Shown here: positions 50,577 through 59,287 of the stretch, one piece after another
How the letters are laid out: each line of letters starts with the position of its first letter
How positions within the stretch are numbered: position 1 is the stretch's first letter
Source of the DNA: Alphaproteobacteria bacterium
GTDB taxonomy: Bacteria > Bacteroidota > Bacteroidia > Bacteroidales > FEN-979
DNA: 64,000 nucleotides
Direction of reading: 5' to 3'
NCBI GenBank assembly: GCA_009928665.1
Contig: SACF01000018.1
Location: 1 to 64,000 of the forward strand
Translations under genes and position numbers: made by a program
The notes under the pieces: model-generated
The model's database searches: none
What the model was told of the DNA's origin: nothing
What the model saw: the letters and a program-made list of their open reading frames with translations, nothing else

Positions 50577-52815
50577 CCCTGCTGCTTTCGAACATCGTGT
50601 AATATTTCCCTTGCAACGACATCAGCTGATCATGCGTGCCCGATTCGACCATTGAACCGTGATCCAAAACATAAATATGGTCGGCCCACTGTATGGTCGA
50701 GAATCGGTGGCTTATGATGAGGACGGTTTTATCTTTAGCAAGGTTCCTGATATTTTTAAGCAGGTCGGTTTCTGATTCTGAATCCAAAGCGCTTGTGGGT
50801 TCATCCAGGATAAGGATCCCTGAATTGCGGTAAAAGGCCCGGGCGATGGCCATTTTTTGCCACTGACCGATACTCAGTTCCTCCCCTTTGTCGAATAAAT
50901 TGCCGAGCGGTGTGTCGTATCTAAAGGGCAGGTCTTTCAGAACATCATCAATCCCGGCTTTTCGGGCAGCCTCTTTCAGGGATTCCTGATCCTGTCGGGA
51001 TGATACATTTCCAAGCCGGATATTTTCGGCCGCCGAAAGGTTATAAAGTGCAAAATCCTGGAATACGGCTGTTATCTGTTCCAGCGATGCACCGGGGGAG
51101 CAGGCTGCAATATCGGTGTCGTCAAAATAAAGGGATCCTTCCGATGGCGGATAAAAACCGCAGAGCAGTTTTACCAGGGTGGTCTTCCCCGACCCGTTCG
51201 GGCCAACGAGGGCAATGGTTTTTCCAAACGGAATGGTCATCGATACCGAATCAAGCGCTTTCCGGTCACTGGAGGGATAACGGAAACCCACTCCATCGAA
51301 CCGGATCTCTTTCCGGAGCGGTTGAATAGTACAGTCAGATTTTGAGCGTACCGTGGTTGCCGGTAATTGCATGAATTCCAGAAAATCCCTTAAAAACACC
51401 GTGTCTTCACTGAGTCCGGCCACTGATTGAAAAAGTGTGGAAAGCACCGAGAATCCCCGCTGGATCACCATAAAGAACAGTACCACACTGCCAACCGAAA
51501 GGCTTCCCCGGAGGGCCATGGAAATTACCAGTCCAAACGAGATAAAAATCAAAGCAATGGCAAAACCCTGTGCCATGATCTCTGCGACCGCCCTTCGGCG
51601 AAACAATTGATTTCGCTGTTCATCGAGGCGACGCTGGATCTTCTCAAAACGTGACCGGAAATATTCACCCAGGTTAAACAGCCGGAGCTCTTTTGCAAAG
51701 GGTCGCCCGGTCAGGATCCGGTGATAATAGTGACCCTCCCGTTCTTCTTTACTGTTGTTCCTCCGGTAATGATAAAAAAGGGTTGTGAACCTGATCCGAA
51801 CTAAAAAACCCGGTATCAGTGCTATCAGCAACAACCCCAAAAGATACCCCTGGGTCATCAGGATAAAAACAGAGATCACCACGCAGGATATAACCGATTG
51901 GATCAGGATAATGCCGGATTGGATCAGCTTCACAGGCCGGAATGCAGCTTCCTGCCCGGCCCGGTGGATCTGATCCTGATGGATGGGGTCTTCGAGAAAA
52001 GCCAGCCCGAGCGTGGTGTGTTTTTCATGCAACAACCGGTAGATGTTCCGGGTGACGGATTGTGATAACCGTTCACGGGTTAATCCGCCAAAAATCCCCA
52101 ACAGGGCGTTGACCAGGAAGGTAAGGCCGGTCAGGATCAGGAGGATCCATAATTTCCGGAGCGCTTCCGGATCCTGCAGCTTCTCGCCTGAAGCAGAAAT
52201 GGAGTCGATCAGCAATTTTATCAGGTAAATGGTTAAGAACGGCGCCATTCCCTGCAGAACCGAAAGGACTATGCTGGTCAGCACCTGTTTTTTTGAACCC
52301 CGGCTCACAAAACGAAGGCTTTCTATGATCCTGCTGAATCCTTCACGGAACTTTTTGACATAGATACCGGACCTAAGAACCAGCTGGAACAATGACGTTG
52401 TGAATACAGAAAAGCGGGCGATGAATGATCCTGCAAGGCGGTACCTGACTTTGTCGAGGTCGTGTTCCCTGCCTGCACGGGAGAAGGAAGTGACCTTACC
52501 GACATAGCGGCTTGATTCAGACACGGGATCCGGCTTCCGGCAGCAATCACCTTTGGTCCTGAGTAATAATGGCCTCTGATGAGCCTGTTTGTTCTGAAGC
52601 CTGTGTGCAACCCATTTTCCGGATGATTTAATGCCGACGATATCTCCCCGGCGAAGCTGTTCGACCGCTTCTTTCCTGATGGTGACAATATCCCCATCCC
52701 GCAGCGAAGGATACATGCTGTTGCCGGTAACCCTTATTTTTACTGGTGTTTCGGAATTGAGCAGATCCTCTGTGAAAGAAAACAATTCGCCGGAGATTGG
52801 TTCGGTTGGGGTCAT
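50560..52815 (-). CDS. S26-type signal peptidase fused to an ABC exporter
   Basis: 751 residues. Residues about 20-115 form an S24/S26 protease domain: VTGNSMYPSLRDGDIV (Ser33), RRGDIVGIKSSGKWVAHRL (His71) and TKGDCCRKPDP (Asp90), the Ser-His layout of archaeal/SipW-type signal peptidases. A type I ABC transmembrane domain follows (about 175-460), then a nucleotide-binding domain with Walker A GPNGSGKTTL, signature ELSIGQWQK, Walker B ILILDEPTSALD and H-loop ISHRF. Peptidase-containing exporters normally carry a C39 Cys protease; a serine protease here is atypical. It follows the HPr-kinase-like gene by 42 bp. Confidence 0.85.
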   Translation of the reverse strand: MTPTEPISGELFSFTEDLLNSETPVKIRVTGNSMYPSLRDGDIVTIRKEAVEQLRRGDIVGIKSSGKWVAHRLQNKQAHQRPLLLRTKGDCCRKPDPVSESSRYVGKVTSFSRAGREHDLDKVRYRLAGSFIARFSVFTTSLFQLVLRSGIYVKKFREGFSRIIESLRFVSRGSKKQVLTSIVLSVLQGMAPFLTIYLIKLLIDSISASGEKLQDPEALRKLWILLILTGLTFLVNALLGIFGGLTRERLSQSVTRNIYRLLHEKHTTLGLAFLEDPIHQDQIHRAGQEAAFRPVKLIQSGIILIQSVISCVVISVFILMTQGYLLGLLLIALIPGFLVRIRFTTLFYHYRRNNSKEEREGHYYHRILTGRPFAKELRLFNLGEYFRSRFEKIQRRLDEQRNQLFRRRAVAEIMAQGFAIALIFISFGLVISMALRGSLSVGSVVLFFMVIQRGFSVLSTLFQSVAGLSEDTVFLRDFLEFMQLPATTVRSKSDCTIQPLRKEIRFDGVGFRYPSSDRKALDSVSMTIPFGKTIALVGPNGSGKTTLVKLLCGFYPPSEGSLYFDDTDIAACSPGASLEQITAVFQDFALYNLSAAENIRLGNVSSRQDQESLKEAARKAGIDDVLKDLPFRYDTPLGNLFDKGEELSIGQWQKMAIARAFYRNSGILILDEPTSALDSESETDLLKNIRNLAKDKTVLIISHRFSTIQWADHIYVLDHGSMVESGTHDQLMSLQGKYYTMFESSRVRVFS

Positions 52816-52857
52816 CGCTGATTTGGCAGGGACTGATCTTATTATCTGTTCCGGAAT

Positions 52858-53751
52858 TTACAAACTTTTTTCCGGTTGTTTCTTTTCTTTTTCGAGGATA
52901 TAACCCACAATTTCCGGATCAGGTATGAACCCGGTATCATAAACGGGCAACCTCGCAGTGATCCCGGTCAGAAAATCGATGCGGCGGTGGATATGCTCCT
53001 TTTCGTATCCCTGCTGGATGCAGTTTGCCATAATTGCCGCAACCGCCCTGGCCCCGGTTAGTGGTACCAGACTGTTTTCGGGTGCATGACGGATCAGGTG
53101 GATGGCATCCAGCGTACCGTGTTCAGGCAACGCGACATACTGCATCGGCGTATTATACATCACGTACCGTTCCGATTCCCGACGGATGATCAGCCGGTCG
53201 TCGTTGATGATTCTGCTTCCCGACTGGCGCCACAATCCGGCCATGGTACTTTTCCCGCTTCCCGAAAATCCTGTAAAAAGCCTGCCCGCCCTGCCATCGT
53301 GAATACCGGAGGCATGGATCAGAAGGGCATCAAAGGTCAGGGTCAGGTAATAAAACAACAGCGGGCCAAGCGGATATTGAAGCGGAAAGACACTGGTGTC
53401 ATTATGATCACCGGCATAATGGACCAACCATTTTTTTTTCGGAAGATCCAGGAGGGCAGTTTGCTGGATCCGGCCTGCAAACCGTTGGCTGTAAACCTGC
53501 AAACCCAGGATATCTCCCTGTTTGTGAACGGAATAGTAGTTCTGACGGTCATCACGGGCTTCGAACAGAATCCGGTCGCTGGCCGGAAAAGGTTTCGGGA
53601 TTCCCTTTTTTACTGTCACAACCATATCGGAACTCTCCGGTTCATCCGGGACCAGGAATGGAAGGTATCCCGGTTCCAGCCTGATTGGCCCTGGTCCATC
53701 GGATTCCAACCGGATCCTGAATCCTGCAATGGAGAGGGTCAGCGAATTCAC
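52858..53751 (-). CDS. HPr kinase/serine kinase-like protein of a RiPP locus
   Basis: 297 residues. ALLIHASGIHDGRAGRLFTG (about 142-161) leads into the P-loop GFSGSGKST (161-169), and IINDDRLIIRR follows: the core of the HprK C-terminal catalytic domain. PadeK-type kinases of this family phosphorylate a C-terminal Ser of paeninodin-like lasso peptides. No PTS HPr gene is nearby. The start overlaps the PqqD-like stop by 4 bp, so the two are translationally coupled. Confidence 0.85.
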   Translation of the reverse strand: MNSLTLSIAGFRIRLESDGPGPIRLEPGYLPFLVPDEPESSDMVVTVKKGIPKPFPASDRILFEARDDRQNYYSVHKQGDILGLQVYSQRFAGRIQQTALLDLPKKKWLVHYAGDHNDTSVFPLQYPLGPLLFYYLTLTFDALLIHASGIHDGRAGRLFTGFSGSGKSTMAGLWRQSGSRIINDDRLIIRRESERYVMYNTPMQYVALPEHGTLDAIHLIRHAPENSLVPLTGARAVAAIMANCIQQGYEKEHIHRRIDFLTGITARLPVYDTGFIPDPEIVGYILEKEKKQPEKSL

Positions 53752-54044
53752 CGGGCTGGAGATTTATCCTTGTCCATTAATTGTTGCAACTCATTGAGAA
53801 ATTCCGAAAGGTCGTTTTGAGCGGTTTCGCGATCAACCTCGAACTCCCAGATTATCGCTTCAACAAGCTTAGCTTCGGTAAGGGTTCCATCGATACGTTC
53901 CCAGATAAAACTTCCGACCTCATTCAGGGTGAACAATTCGGTCATGTCGGCAACATGACTGGTGACCGGTACCAATATCATTTCGTTGCCAACCATCCGG
54001 GTTGCGAACTGGTTTTTCCTTCGTTGGATTTCGTTCAGGTCCAT
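53748..54044 (-). CDS. PqqD family peptide-recognition protein (RRE)
   Basis: 98 residues with the PqqD fold pattern: a beta-strand region (ILVPVTSHVADMTELF), then LNEVGSFIWERIDGTLT, EAIIWEFEV and a C-terminal helix with NDLSEFLNELQQL. PqqD-like RiPP recognition elements bind the leader peptide and present it to modifying enzymes; lasso B1 proteins are examples. First gene of the PqqD-HprK-S26/ABC operon and the gene closest to the putative precursor peptide. Confidence 0.88.
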   Translation of the reverse strand: MDLNEIQRRKNQFATRMVGNEMILVPVTSHVADMTELFTLNEVGSFIWERIDGTLTEAKLVEAIIWEFEVDRETAQNDLSEFLNELQQLMDKDKSPAR

Positions 54045-54148
54045 AAATATTTTTCTTATGATTGTTTGATTTCAACAACGTTATGACATAACCAGAATCA
54101 TTAATCAGGAGTTAATTGACAGCGTGTTTGTGATATTCCGGGTAAAAG

Positions 54149-54182
54149 TAAAAAAAAAAGTCCCTTGAAGCGGGACTTTTCC
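54149..54182 (-). terminator. rho-independent terminator after the precursor-like peptide
   Basis: On the minus strand AAAAGTCCCGC...GGGACTTTT forms a 9-10 bp stem with a short loop, followed by a run of T's. It lies 22 bp after the stop of the 67-residue peptide and before the PqqD gene. It may end the surface-protein/peptide transcript or attenuate read-through, giving more precursor than processing enzymes. Confidence 0.85.
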
Positions 54183-54204
54183 ATGTTTCATAAGTTGTTC
54201 AGCC

Positions 54205-54408
54205 TTAAACACGATAGATTTTAAAGGGATTATCGGTATGGTTTTCAGGCAGGGAAGAGGTATCTCCGTCATTGCCAACCGGATTTTCAGGATCCGGGGG
54301 CACCGAATCCATCACCATGGATATTTCCCGGTCCAGCCTGATTCGTTCCACCTTTGGTTTTGAATAGGTTCGTCGCAGGATTTCTTTGGTATTTGAGAGA
54401 TTATTCAT
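54205..54408 (-). CDS. candidate RiPP precursor peptide
   Basis: 67 residues from the ATG at 54408 (the open frame runs further upstream into the T9SS gene in another frame). The leader-like part has RRTYSKPKVERIRLD, containing YxxPxV (Tyr15, Pro18, Val20), close to the YxxPxL motif read by lasso B1/PqqD proteins, then LDREISMVMDS. The second half (about 34-67) is polar and Pro/Asp/Asn/Ser-rich, PPDPENPVGNDGDTSSLPE, with no Cys, and ends KIYRV. Starts 7 bp after the T9SS gene stop and is followed by a strong terminator, then PqqD. The core and cleavage site are unknown. Confidence 0.62.
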   Translation of the reverse strand: MNNLSNTKEILRRTYSKPKVERIRLDREISMVMDSVPPDPENPVGNDGDTSSLPENHTDNPFKIYRV

Positions 54409-54415
54409 GACAAGA

Positions 54416-56194
54416 TTATTTACCGAGAAACAATTTTTTAGTGGTAAGTGTGTGATTGACCTGGATTCGGAAAATGTACAATCCCTTGTCAACATTCAGG
54501 TATAATTGCGTGAACCCGGGTTCAAGAGGCCGTTGCAAGATGCGCTGGCCCAGAACGGTAAAGACTTCGAGTGTGCCGGGAAGATCAGCGGGCAGATAGA
54601 GATTCACAGTCAGGTCGTTCGCAAATATACGGATACCGTTGTCAGCCGGGGTTGGTTCGGCATTAACAGACGATTTTCCGAAATGGAGCCGGAACCTTTC
54701 ATCACCGGAAGCAGGAGCCGAATAAAAGGAATAGGTGTTCGAAGCCCTGAGATCAAGTTGTTTTATCCCCATCAGATCTTCGAGGTACACGGAGATAGCC
54801 GGATCCAGTTCATCGAGGTTGGTAGCTTCAAAGGTGAAATCTCCTGAAACCTTGGTGAGAAAACCAAGTGGAATTGTCCGGATCTCATTGGGTGCCAGCT
54901 CGGGTTGACCGTTGATGGCCACCTCGATATGTTCGGAGGTCAGGGTGGTAATTTGCGGATGGTCGTTATCGGTGCTAAACATCTTCTCGGCATCAAAATC
55001 TTCATAAGTCGCCAATGCGGATGGGTAAAATCCCACCAGCATCTCATCGTTTAAGGTGTCGCGACGCACGATCATCCGGAAAACGTTGTTTACGGAAGAG
55101 GCTTTGTAAAAGGCCTGGCTGTTGTGAAGCCTGGTGGAGTTGTTGACCTTCAGGGTCCCCTTGTCTGCGTATAAATCCGGAACATGGACCCAATAAGCCT
55201 GGAGGGCAGGAATGTACTTTTGCCCCCCGTTCACACCTTCTTTGCTGGTGCCGTTATACGTTGCGTAGGTGCTGTTGGTCCGGTACCAGATGTTGTTTTC
55301 GATGTTTGTCTTGGTCCAGCCAGATGCAGCGTCCCAGTCGATGGCCGAAGGGTAAGGATTGCTTACTAAATTAAAGCCATCGTGTGAAAGTCCCGTTGTC
55401 CAGTCGAGGTTGTTGTCTGTTCCGATTGTGCCGGTGTTCAAGGATCCTGTAAAAGAAGCGGTCTGTGCACCGTCACTCTTTTTATAAGCATATCCCTGCA
55501 GGGGATTGAGTGTGGTGCTTGTGCTTGTGATCGCGGTATATCCGTTCGAGGGTTCCGACCAGTAGAATAATCGTGTTCCCGTGTTGGCAACCGACGACAA
55601 AGTCCCGAAGGCAAGGGCCGTGGCCGCTGTCATGGGTGAACCGATGTACCACCAGCGGCTTCCCGTAAGGTAATGCTCAGCTTTTGCCGATCCGGAAATG
55701 TAGTTGATGGTACCATTGTCGAGGAATGATCCCTCTGTGGCAATCACCAGCCCTTCGGTAGCGTTCACCTGCGTTGTTCCGTTTACAGTCAGCGCCTTCG
55801 AGGAGGCAACCGTCAGTTTGGCCCCCGATTCGATGGTCAGGGTATTGTTGACCGTGAGCAGGCTTTGCTGGTTGGTGACCCCCCCGGTGTTGGAGATGGT
55901 AAGGTTATTTACGGTCGTACTGGTACCGGTAACTGTCGCCGCTGTTGTTCCCGACATGGTTATGGTTTCGGTATCTTTGGTGTAAGTCCCGTTATTTTCA
56001 AAGTTACCGCTGGAGATGGTTATCAACGAGCTCCCGGAGGCTGTTATATATGCTCCCGAACCGATCGAAATCCCCTGGCCGATAAGTAATTGTGGAACAA
56101 AAAACAATATTCCGTATAAAATTAATCTGAAAAAGTGTCTTTCTTGATGAAGGACTTCTGCAAATAGGGCGAAAAAAATTGTTAATCTCTCCAT
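54416..56194 (-). CDS. T9SS-sorted surface protein
   Basis: 592 residues from MERLTIFFALFAEV. After the hydrophobic signal region come Ser/Thr/Gly-rich beta repeats (SGSSLITISSGNFENNGTYT, TVTGTSTTVNNLTISNTGGV). A domain with RWWYIGSPM and GFNLVSNPYPSAIDW follows, frequent in Bacteroidota surface proteins. A C-terminal T9SS sorting domain runs from about 515 (IRIFANDLTVNLYLPADLPG) to KKLFLGK. No catalytic motif. Lies between another exported protein (7 bp upstream) and the precursor-like peptide (7 bp downstream), so all three probably share a transcript. Confidence 0.8.
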   Translation of the reverse strand: MERLTIFFALFAEVLHQERHFFRLILYGILFFVPQLLIGQGISIGSGAYITASGSSLITISSGNFENNGTYTKDTETITMSGTTAATVTGTSTTVNNLTISNTGGVTNQQSLLTVNNTLTIESGAKLTVASSKALTVNGTTQVNATEGLVIATEGSFLDNGTINYISGSAKAEHYLTGSRWWYIGSPMTAATALAFGTLSSVANTGTRLFYWSEPSNGYTAITSTSTTLNPLQGYAYKKSDGAQTASFTGSLNTGTIGTDNNLDWTTGLSHDGFNLVSNPYPSAIDWDAASGWTKTNIENNIWYRTNSTYATYNGTSKEGVNGGQKYIPALQAYWVHVPDLYADKGTLKVNNSTRLHNSQAFYKASSVNNVFRMIVRRDTLNDEMLVGFYPSALATYEDFDAEKMFSTDNDHPQITTLTSEHIEVAINGQPELAPNEIRTIPLGFLTKVSGDFTFEATNLDELDPAISVYLEDLMGIKQLDLRASNTYSFYSAPASGDERFRLHFGKSSVNAEPTPADNGIRIFANDLTVNLYLPADLPGTLEVFTVLGQRILQRPLEPGFTQLYLNVDKGLYIFRIQVNHTLTTKKLFLGK

Positions 56195-56201
56195 TCGTTG
56201 A

Positions 56202-57062
56202 TTATTTGATGTACTCAAGCCGACTCCCATTTCCATTTATAAGTATGTGAATATCAAATCCAAGTAAAAAGGCATTTCCTGTATAAGTATCCGGAGCTAT
56301 GGGATTACGATAGAGTCTGCACATCAGGATACTGGAGATTTTTTTGCCCGTTCCATCAATATATGGAAACTGTGCAATCTGTGATTTCCATTGCCCATTG
56401 GCTGCTTGCGGATCATTGCTGATTGTTGTTGAAGCCGGGTAAGTATCTTCATAATTTGCCCAGGTATATTCAAGGTTCCAGACCACATTCCCAGAAGTTG
56501 CATCGCCCGGCGACCAGTGAACATGAGGTCTGATGGCGCTTCCTTCAACCCAGGTGTGAGGCAGTTGTATCTCAAAGAAAATTTCTTGCATCTGACTGCC
56601 TCCACCGAAATAATATGACAACAGAGAACTAGAACCCGCAAATCCCGCCAGGCCAGGTTGTGTGTTTCCTGAATACCGGGTATTCAAAGAGACTCGAAAA
56701 TCATCCCAAAGAGGCGCTATTCCAGTCCCTGTGGAATTTACAATTTGAACCCAATTGGGTGTTGTGGCATCCCCGGCATTATAATAATATCCCGGGGTGA
56801 CATCGTAAACGGTTCCTGATGATGTTGTCTTCGTATTGTAGATGACTAATCCTGTTGCCGGAGAAGTTATTGGGCCTGCGGTGTTTGATGCGGTAAGTTC
56901 AACCCTGGGAGGGAGAAATCCCTTGTGGTCATCATAAACATCTAACATAGCTGATGGATCAGGAGTATGTGCCTCATCACTGATGCCGACATTCTGGGCG
57001 GCCAAAAAATGAACTGAACCCAGTAGACCTATCAACATTACTACAATCGTAAACTTTTTCAT
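56202..57062 (-). CDS. exported protein of unknown function
   Basis: 286 residues. Signal peptide MKKFTIVVMLIGLLGSVHFLAAQ, then VGISDEAHTPDPSAMLDVYD, the same N-terminal segment type as the repeat protein at 15052. Residues 60-286 are beta-rich (GYYYNAGDATTPNWVQIV, HTWVEGSAIRPHVHWSPGD) with a His-x-His stretch. No T9SS domain is evident. First gene of the presumed transcript with the T9SS protein and the precursor-like peptide. Confidence 0.75.
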   Translation of the reverse strand: MKKFTIVVMLIGLLGSVHFLAAQNVGISDEAHTPDPSAMLDVYDDHKGFLPPRVELTASNTAGPITSPATGLVIYNTKTTSSGTVYDVTPGYYYNAGDATTPNWVQIVNSTGTGIAPLWDDFRVSLNTRYSGNTQPGLAGFAGSSSLLSYYFGGGSQMQEIFFEIQLPHTWVEGSAIRPHVHWSPGDATSGNVVWNLEYTWANYEDTYPASTTISNDPQAANGQWKSQIAQFPYIDGTGKKISSILMCRLYRNPIAPDTYTGNAFLLGFDIHILINGNGSRLEYIK

Positions 57063-57429
57063 ATACCTCTGAATTTAAATTACATCTGTTAATAATCTTA
57101 TATTTCATTGTTCACATGGAATATCCATCATAATCATCTGCGTTTTGCAAGAACTTGATACCTACGGATATTTCAAGTAAGAATTGGATTGGCATTATGA
57201 TCTATTGTTACTTTATTAACATATGCAAATATAACTATATTTTAATCTTTTCGGTTAATTAGTCCATAATTTTCTCTAATTGTGCCAGATCGCAACGAAG
57301 CAATACCCGTCCTGATCGCGCGACCTTGGAATTCAATTCTCACCTCCACAAAGAACGGAGGCCAAATCTTTCCGCTCCTTACCGGGAATTCTTTTTTTCC
57401 GTACCTTTGCCCCATCAAAAAAATCGACC
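57063..57429. promoter_or_regulatory. intergenic region with promoter of the cyclophilin gene
   Basis: Gap of 367 bp between divergent genes. TACCTTTG at 57402-57409 fits the TAnnTTTG -7 element and lies 20 bp before the cyclophilin ATG. The half next to the exported protein gene (57063-57250) is strongly AT-rich. I see no further gene or structured RNA in it. Confidence 0.5.
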
Positions 57430-58080
57430 ATGAAAAGAATCGCTTTAACCTTGCTGACCGCAGCCTTCATCTTCAATTTATCCGTAATGTCTCAAACCAA
57501 AACCGAACCCAAAGTGACAAAATTTGTAATTCATACCGACTATGGCGACATGACCGGGATTCTGTACAACGAAACCCCGAAACACCGCGACAACTTTGTG
57601 AAATTAACCAAATCAGGATTTTTCGACGGACTTCTTTTCCACCGGGTGATTGCCGGATTCATGATCCAGGGAGGCGACCCCGATTCTAAAAATGCAAAAC
57701 CCGGTCAACGGCTTGGCATGGGTGGTCCCGGCTACACAGTCCCTGCTGAATTCAACACGGCATTCATCCATAAAAAAGGCGCACTTTCGGCTGCCCGCCA
57801 GGGTGACCAGGTGAACCCGGCCAAAGCCTCATCCGGCTCCCAGTTTTATATTGTCCAGGGTAAGAAAATGAGCGCTGCCCAATTGGGCGCCAACTATACG
57901 GCGGAGCAAAAGAAGATCTATGAGACCATCGGCGGGACCCCGTTCCTCGACAACCAGTACACTGTTTTCGGCGAAATAATCCAGGGTCTTGATGTGATCG
58001 ATAAGATTGCCGCCGTCGAAAAGGATGCCTCCGACCGGCCTGTCAAAGATGTGAAAATGACCATCCGGATCGTTGAATAA
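57430..58080 (+). CDS. secreted cyclophilin-type peptidyl-prolyl isomerase
   Basis: 216 residues with an N-terminal signal (to about 21). Cyclophilin motifs: [20 protein letters not shown] (catalytic Arg), [10 protein letters not shown] and [11 protein letters not shown], then [15 protein letters not shown]. Bacterial envelope-located PPIases of this kind assist folding of exported proteins. Followed by pheS 13 bp later; the two may be co-transcribed. Confidence 0.9.
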   Translation: MKRIALTLLTAAFIFNLSVMSQTKTEPKVTKFVIHTDYGDMTGILYNETPKHRDNFVKLTKSGFFDGLLFHRVIAGFMIQGGDPDSKNAKPGQRLGMGGPGYTVPAEFNTAFIHKKGALSAARQGDQVNPAKASSGSQFYIVQGKKMSAAQLGANYTAEQKKIYETIGGTPFLDNQYTVFGEIIQGLDVIDKIAAVEKDASDRPVKDVKMTIRIVE

Positions 58081-58093
58081 TAACGGACCTAAA

Positions 58094-59116
58094 ATGAAAT
58101 CGAAAATAGACCTTCTGCTGAATGAAATCAACGGGCTCATCGCAAAGAGCCCGGAGGAGGTTGAACAGATACGGCTGAAGTACCTGAGCAAAAAGGGATT
58201 GGTATCCGTGCTGTTCGAGGAATTTAAATCTGTTGACCCCGACCGGAAACGTGAAATCGGTTCCCTGTTGAATAACCTGAAAAACGCGGCACAGGATAAA
58301 ATAAACCAACTCAGGACCGCCTTCGAAAACCTGACGGATGTACAATCTGTACCAGAAGATCTGACCCGTCCCGCCGAACGGCTGGAACCAGGCACGCGCC
58401 ATCCGTTGTCGATCGTCCGCAACCGGATCATTGAGATCTTCGGGCACATCGGATTCACCGTGGCAGAAGGACCTGAAATTGAAGATGACTGGCATAATTT
58501 CACGGCGCTTAATTTTGCACCCGACCACCCGGCCCGCGACATGCAGGATACCTTTTTTATTGCAAAAGATCCCGATATCATGTTGCGGACCCATACCTCC
58601 TCGGTCCAGATCCGCACCATGGAATCAACCAAACCACCCATCCGGAAAATTTTCCCCGGAAGGGTTTTTCGCAATGAAGCCATTTCGGCCCGGGCCCATT
58701 GCATATTCCATCAGGTAGAGGGACTCTATATCGACCGGAATGTTTCCTTTGCCGACCTGAAACAGACTCTGTTATATTTTGCCACAGAGATGTTCGGCGA
58801 AAATACCCGGATCCGTTTGCGACCCTCTTATTTCCCCTTTACCGAACCTTCGGGCGAAATGGATATCAGTTGTAACATCTGCGGCGGCGCCGGATGCAAC
58901 ATCTGTAAATATACCGGATGGGTCGAAATTTTAGGCTGTGGTATGGTCGACCCCAACACCCTGGAAAACTGCGGCATTGACCCCGCCGAATACTCGGGCT
59001 ACGCCTTCGGGATGGGAATAGAACGCATCACCATGCTCAAGTACCAGATCCGGGACCTGCGCCTGTTCTATGAAAATGATGTACGCTTTCTGAAACAGTT
59101 TACAGGAGCACTGTAG
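58094..59116 (+). CDS. pheS: phenylalanyl-tRNA synthetase alpha subunit
   Basis: 340 residues from [15 protein letters not shown]. Motif 2 [20 protein letters not shown], motif 3 [18 protein letters not shown], and [10 protein letters not shown] in the catalytic domain. A Cys-rich zinc-like insert [16 protein letters not shown] (about 263-280) is present, as in other Bacteroidota PheS. Charges tRNA-Phe together with PheT, which is not in the window. Start chosen over the codon 7 residues upstream. Confidence 0.95.
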   Translation: MKSKIDLLLNEINGLIAKSPEEVEQIRLKYLSKKGLVSVLFEEFKSVDPDRKREIGSLLNNLKNAAQDKINQLRTAFENLTDVQSVPEDLTRPAERLEPGTRHPLSIVRNRIIEIFGHIGFTVAEGPEIEDDWHNFTALNFAPDHPARDMQDTFFIAKDPDIMLRTHTSSVQIRTMESTKPPIRKIFPGRVFRNEAISARAHCIFHQVEGLYIDRNVSFADLKQTLLYFATEMFGENTRIRLRPSYFPFTEPSGEMDISCNICGGAGCNICKYTGWVEILGCGMVDPNTLENCGIDPAEYSGYAFGMGIERITMLKYQIRDLRLFYENDVRFLKQFTGAL

Positions 59117-59127
59117 AGCGGACCAGG

Positions 59128-59287
59128 GAGTTAATGAGTTAATGAGTGATTGAGTGATTGAGTGAATGAGTGATTTACTGATTGACTGAATGACTGACTG
59201 ACTGAATTCCTCTGACCTTTTTTCCGTTTTCCAATTTCCATTTTCAATTGTCCATTTTCAATTTTCAATTGTTCATTGTCCATTGTT
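59128..59287. repeat. heptamer/octamer repeat tract 5
   Basis: The first part (59130-59205) consists of 8-bp units of the AGTGATTG/ACTGAATG type. The second part (59217-59285) has TTTTCCG-, TTTCCAT-, TTTTCAA-, TTGTCCA- and TTGTTCA-type 7-bp units. It fills the gap between pheS and the convergent UbiB-type gene. The octamers are the reverse complement type of the TCAN units in tract 1. Confidence 0.78.

Noticed and set aside
50560..52815. LexA/UmuD-type S24 repressor domain at the N-terminus of the ABC protein
   Set aside because: No helix-turn-helix precedes it, the second catalytic residue is His rather than Lys, and the TKGD motif points to a signal-peptidase type.
49401..54408. Canonical lasso-peptide cluster
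   Set aside because: No asparagine-synthetase-like cyclase and no transglutaminase-like B2 protease are encoded in the surrounding sequence; only B1-, K-, D- and N-type parts are present.
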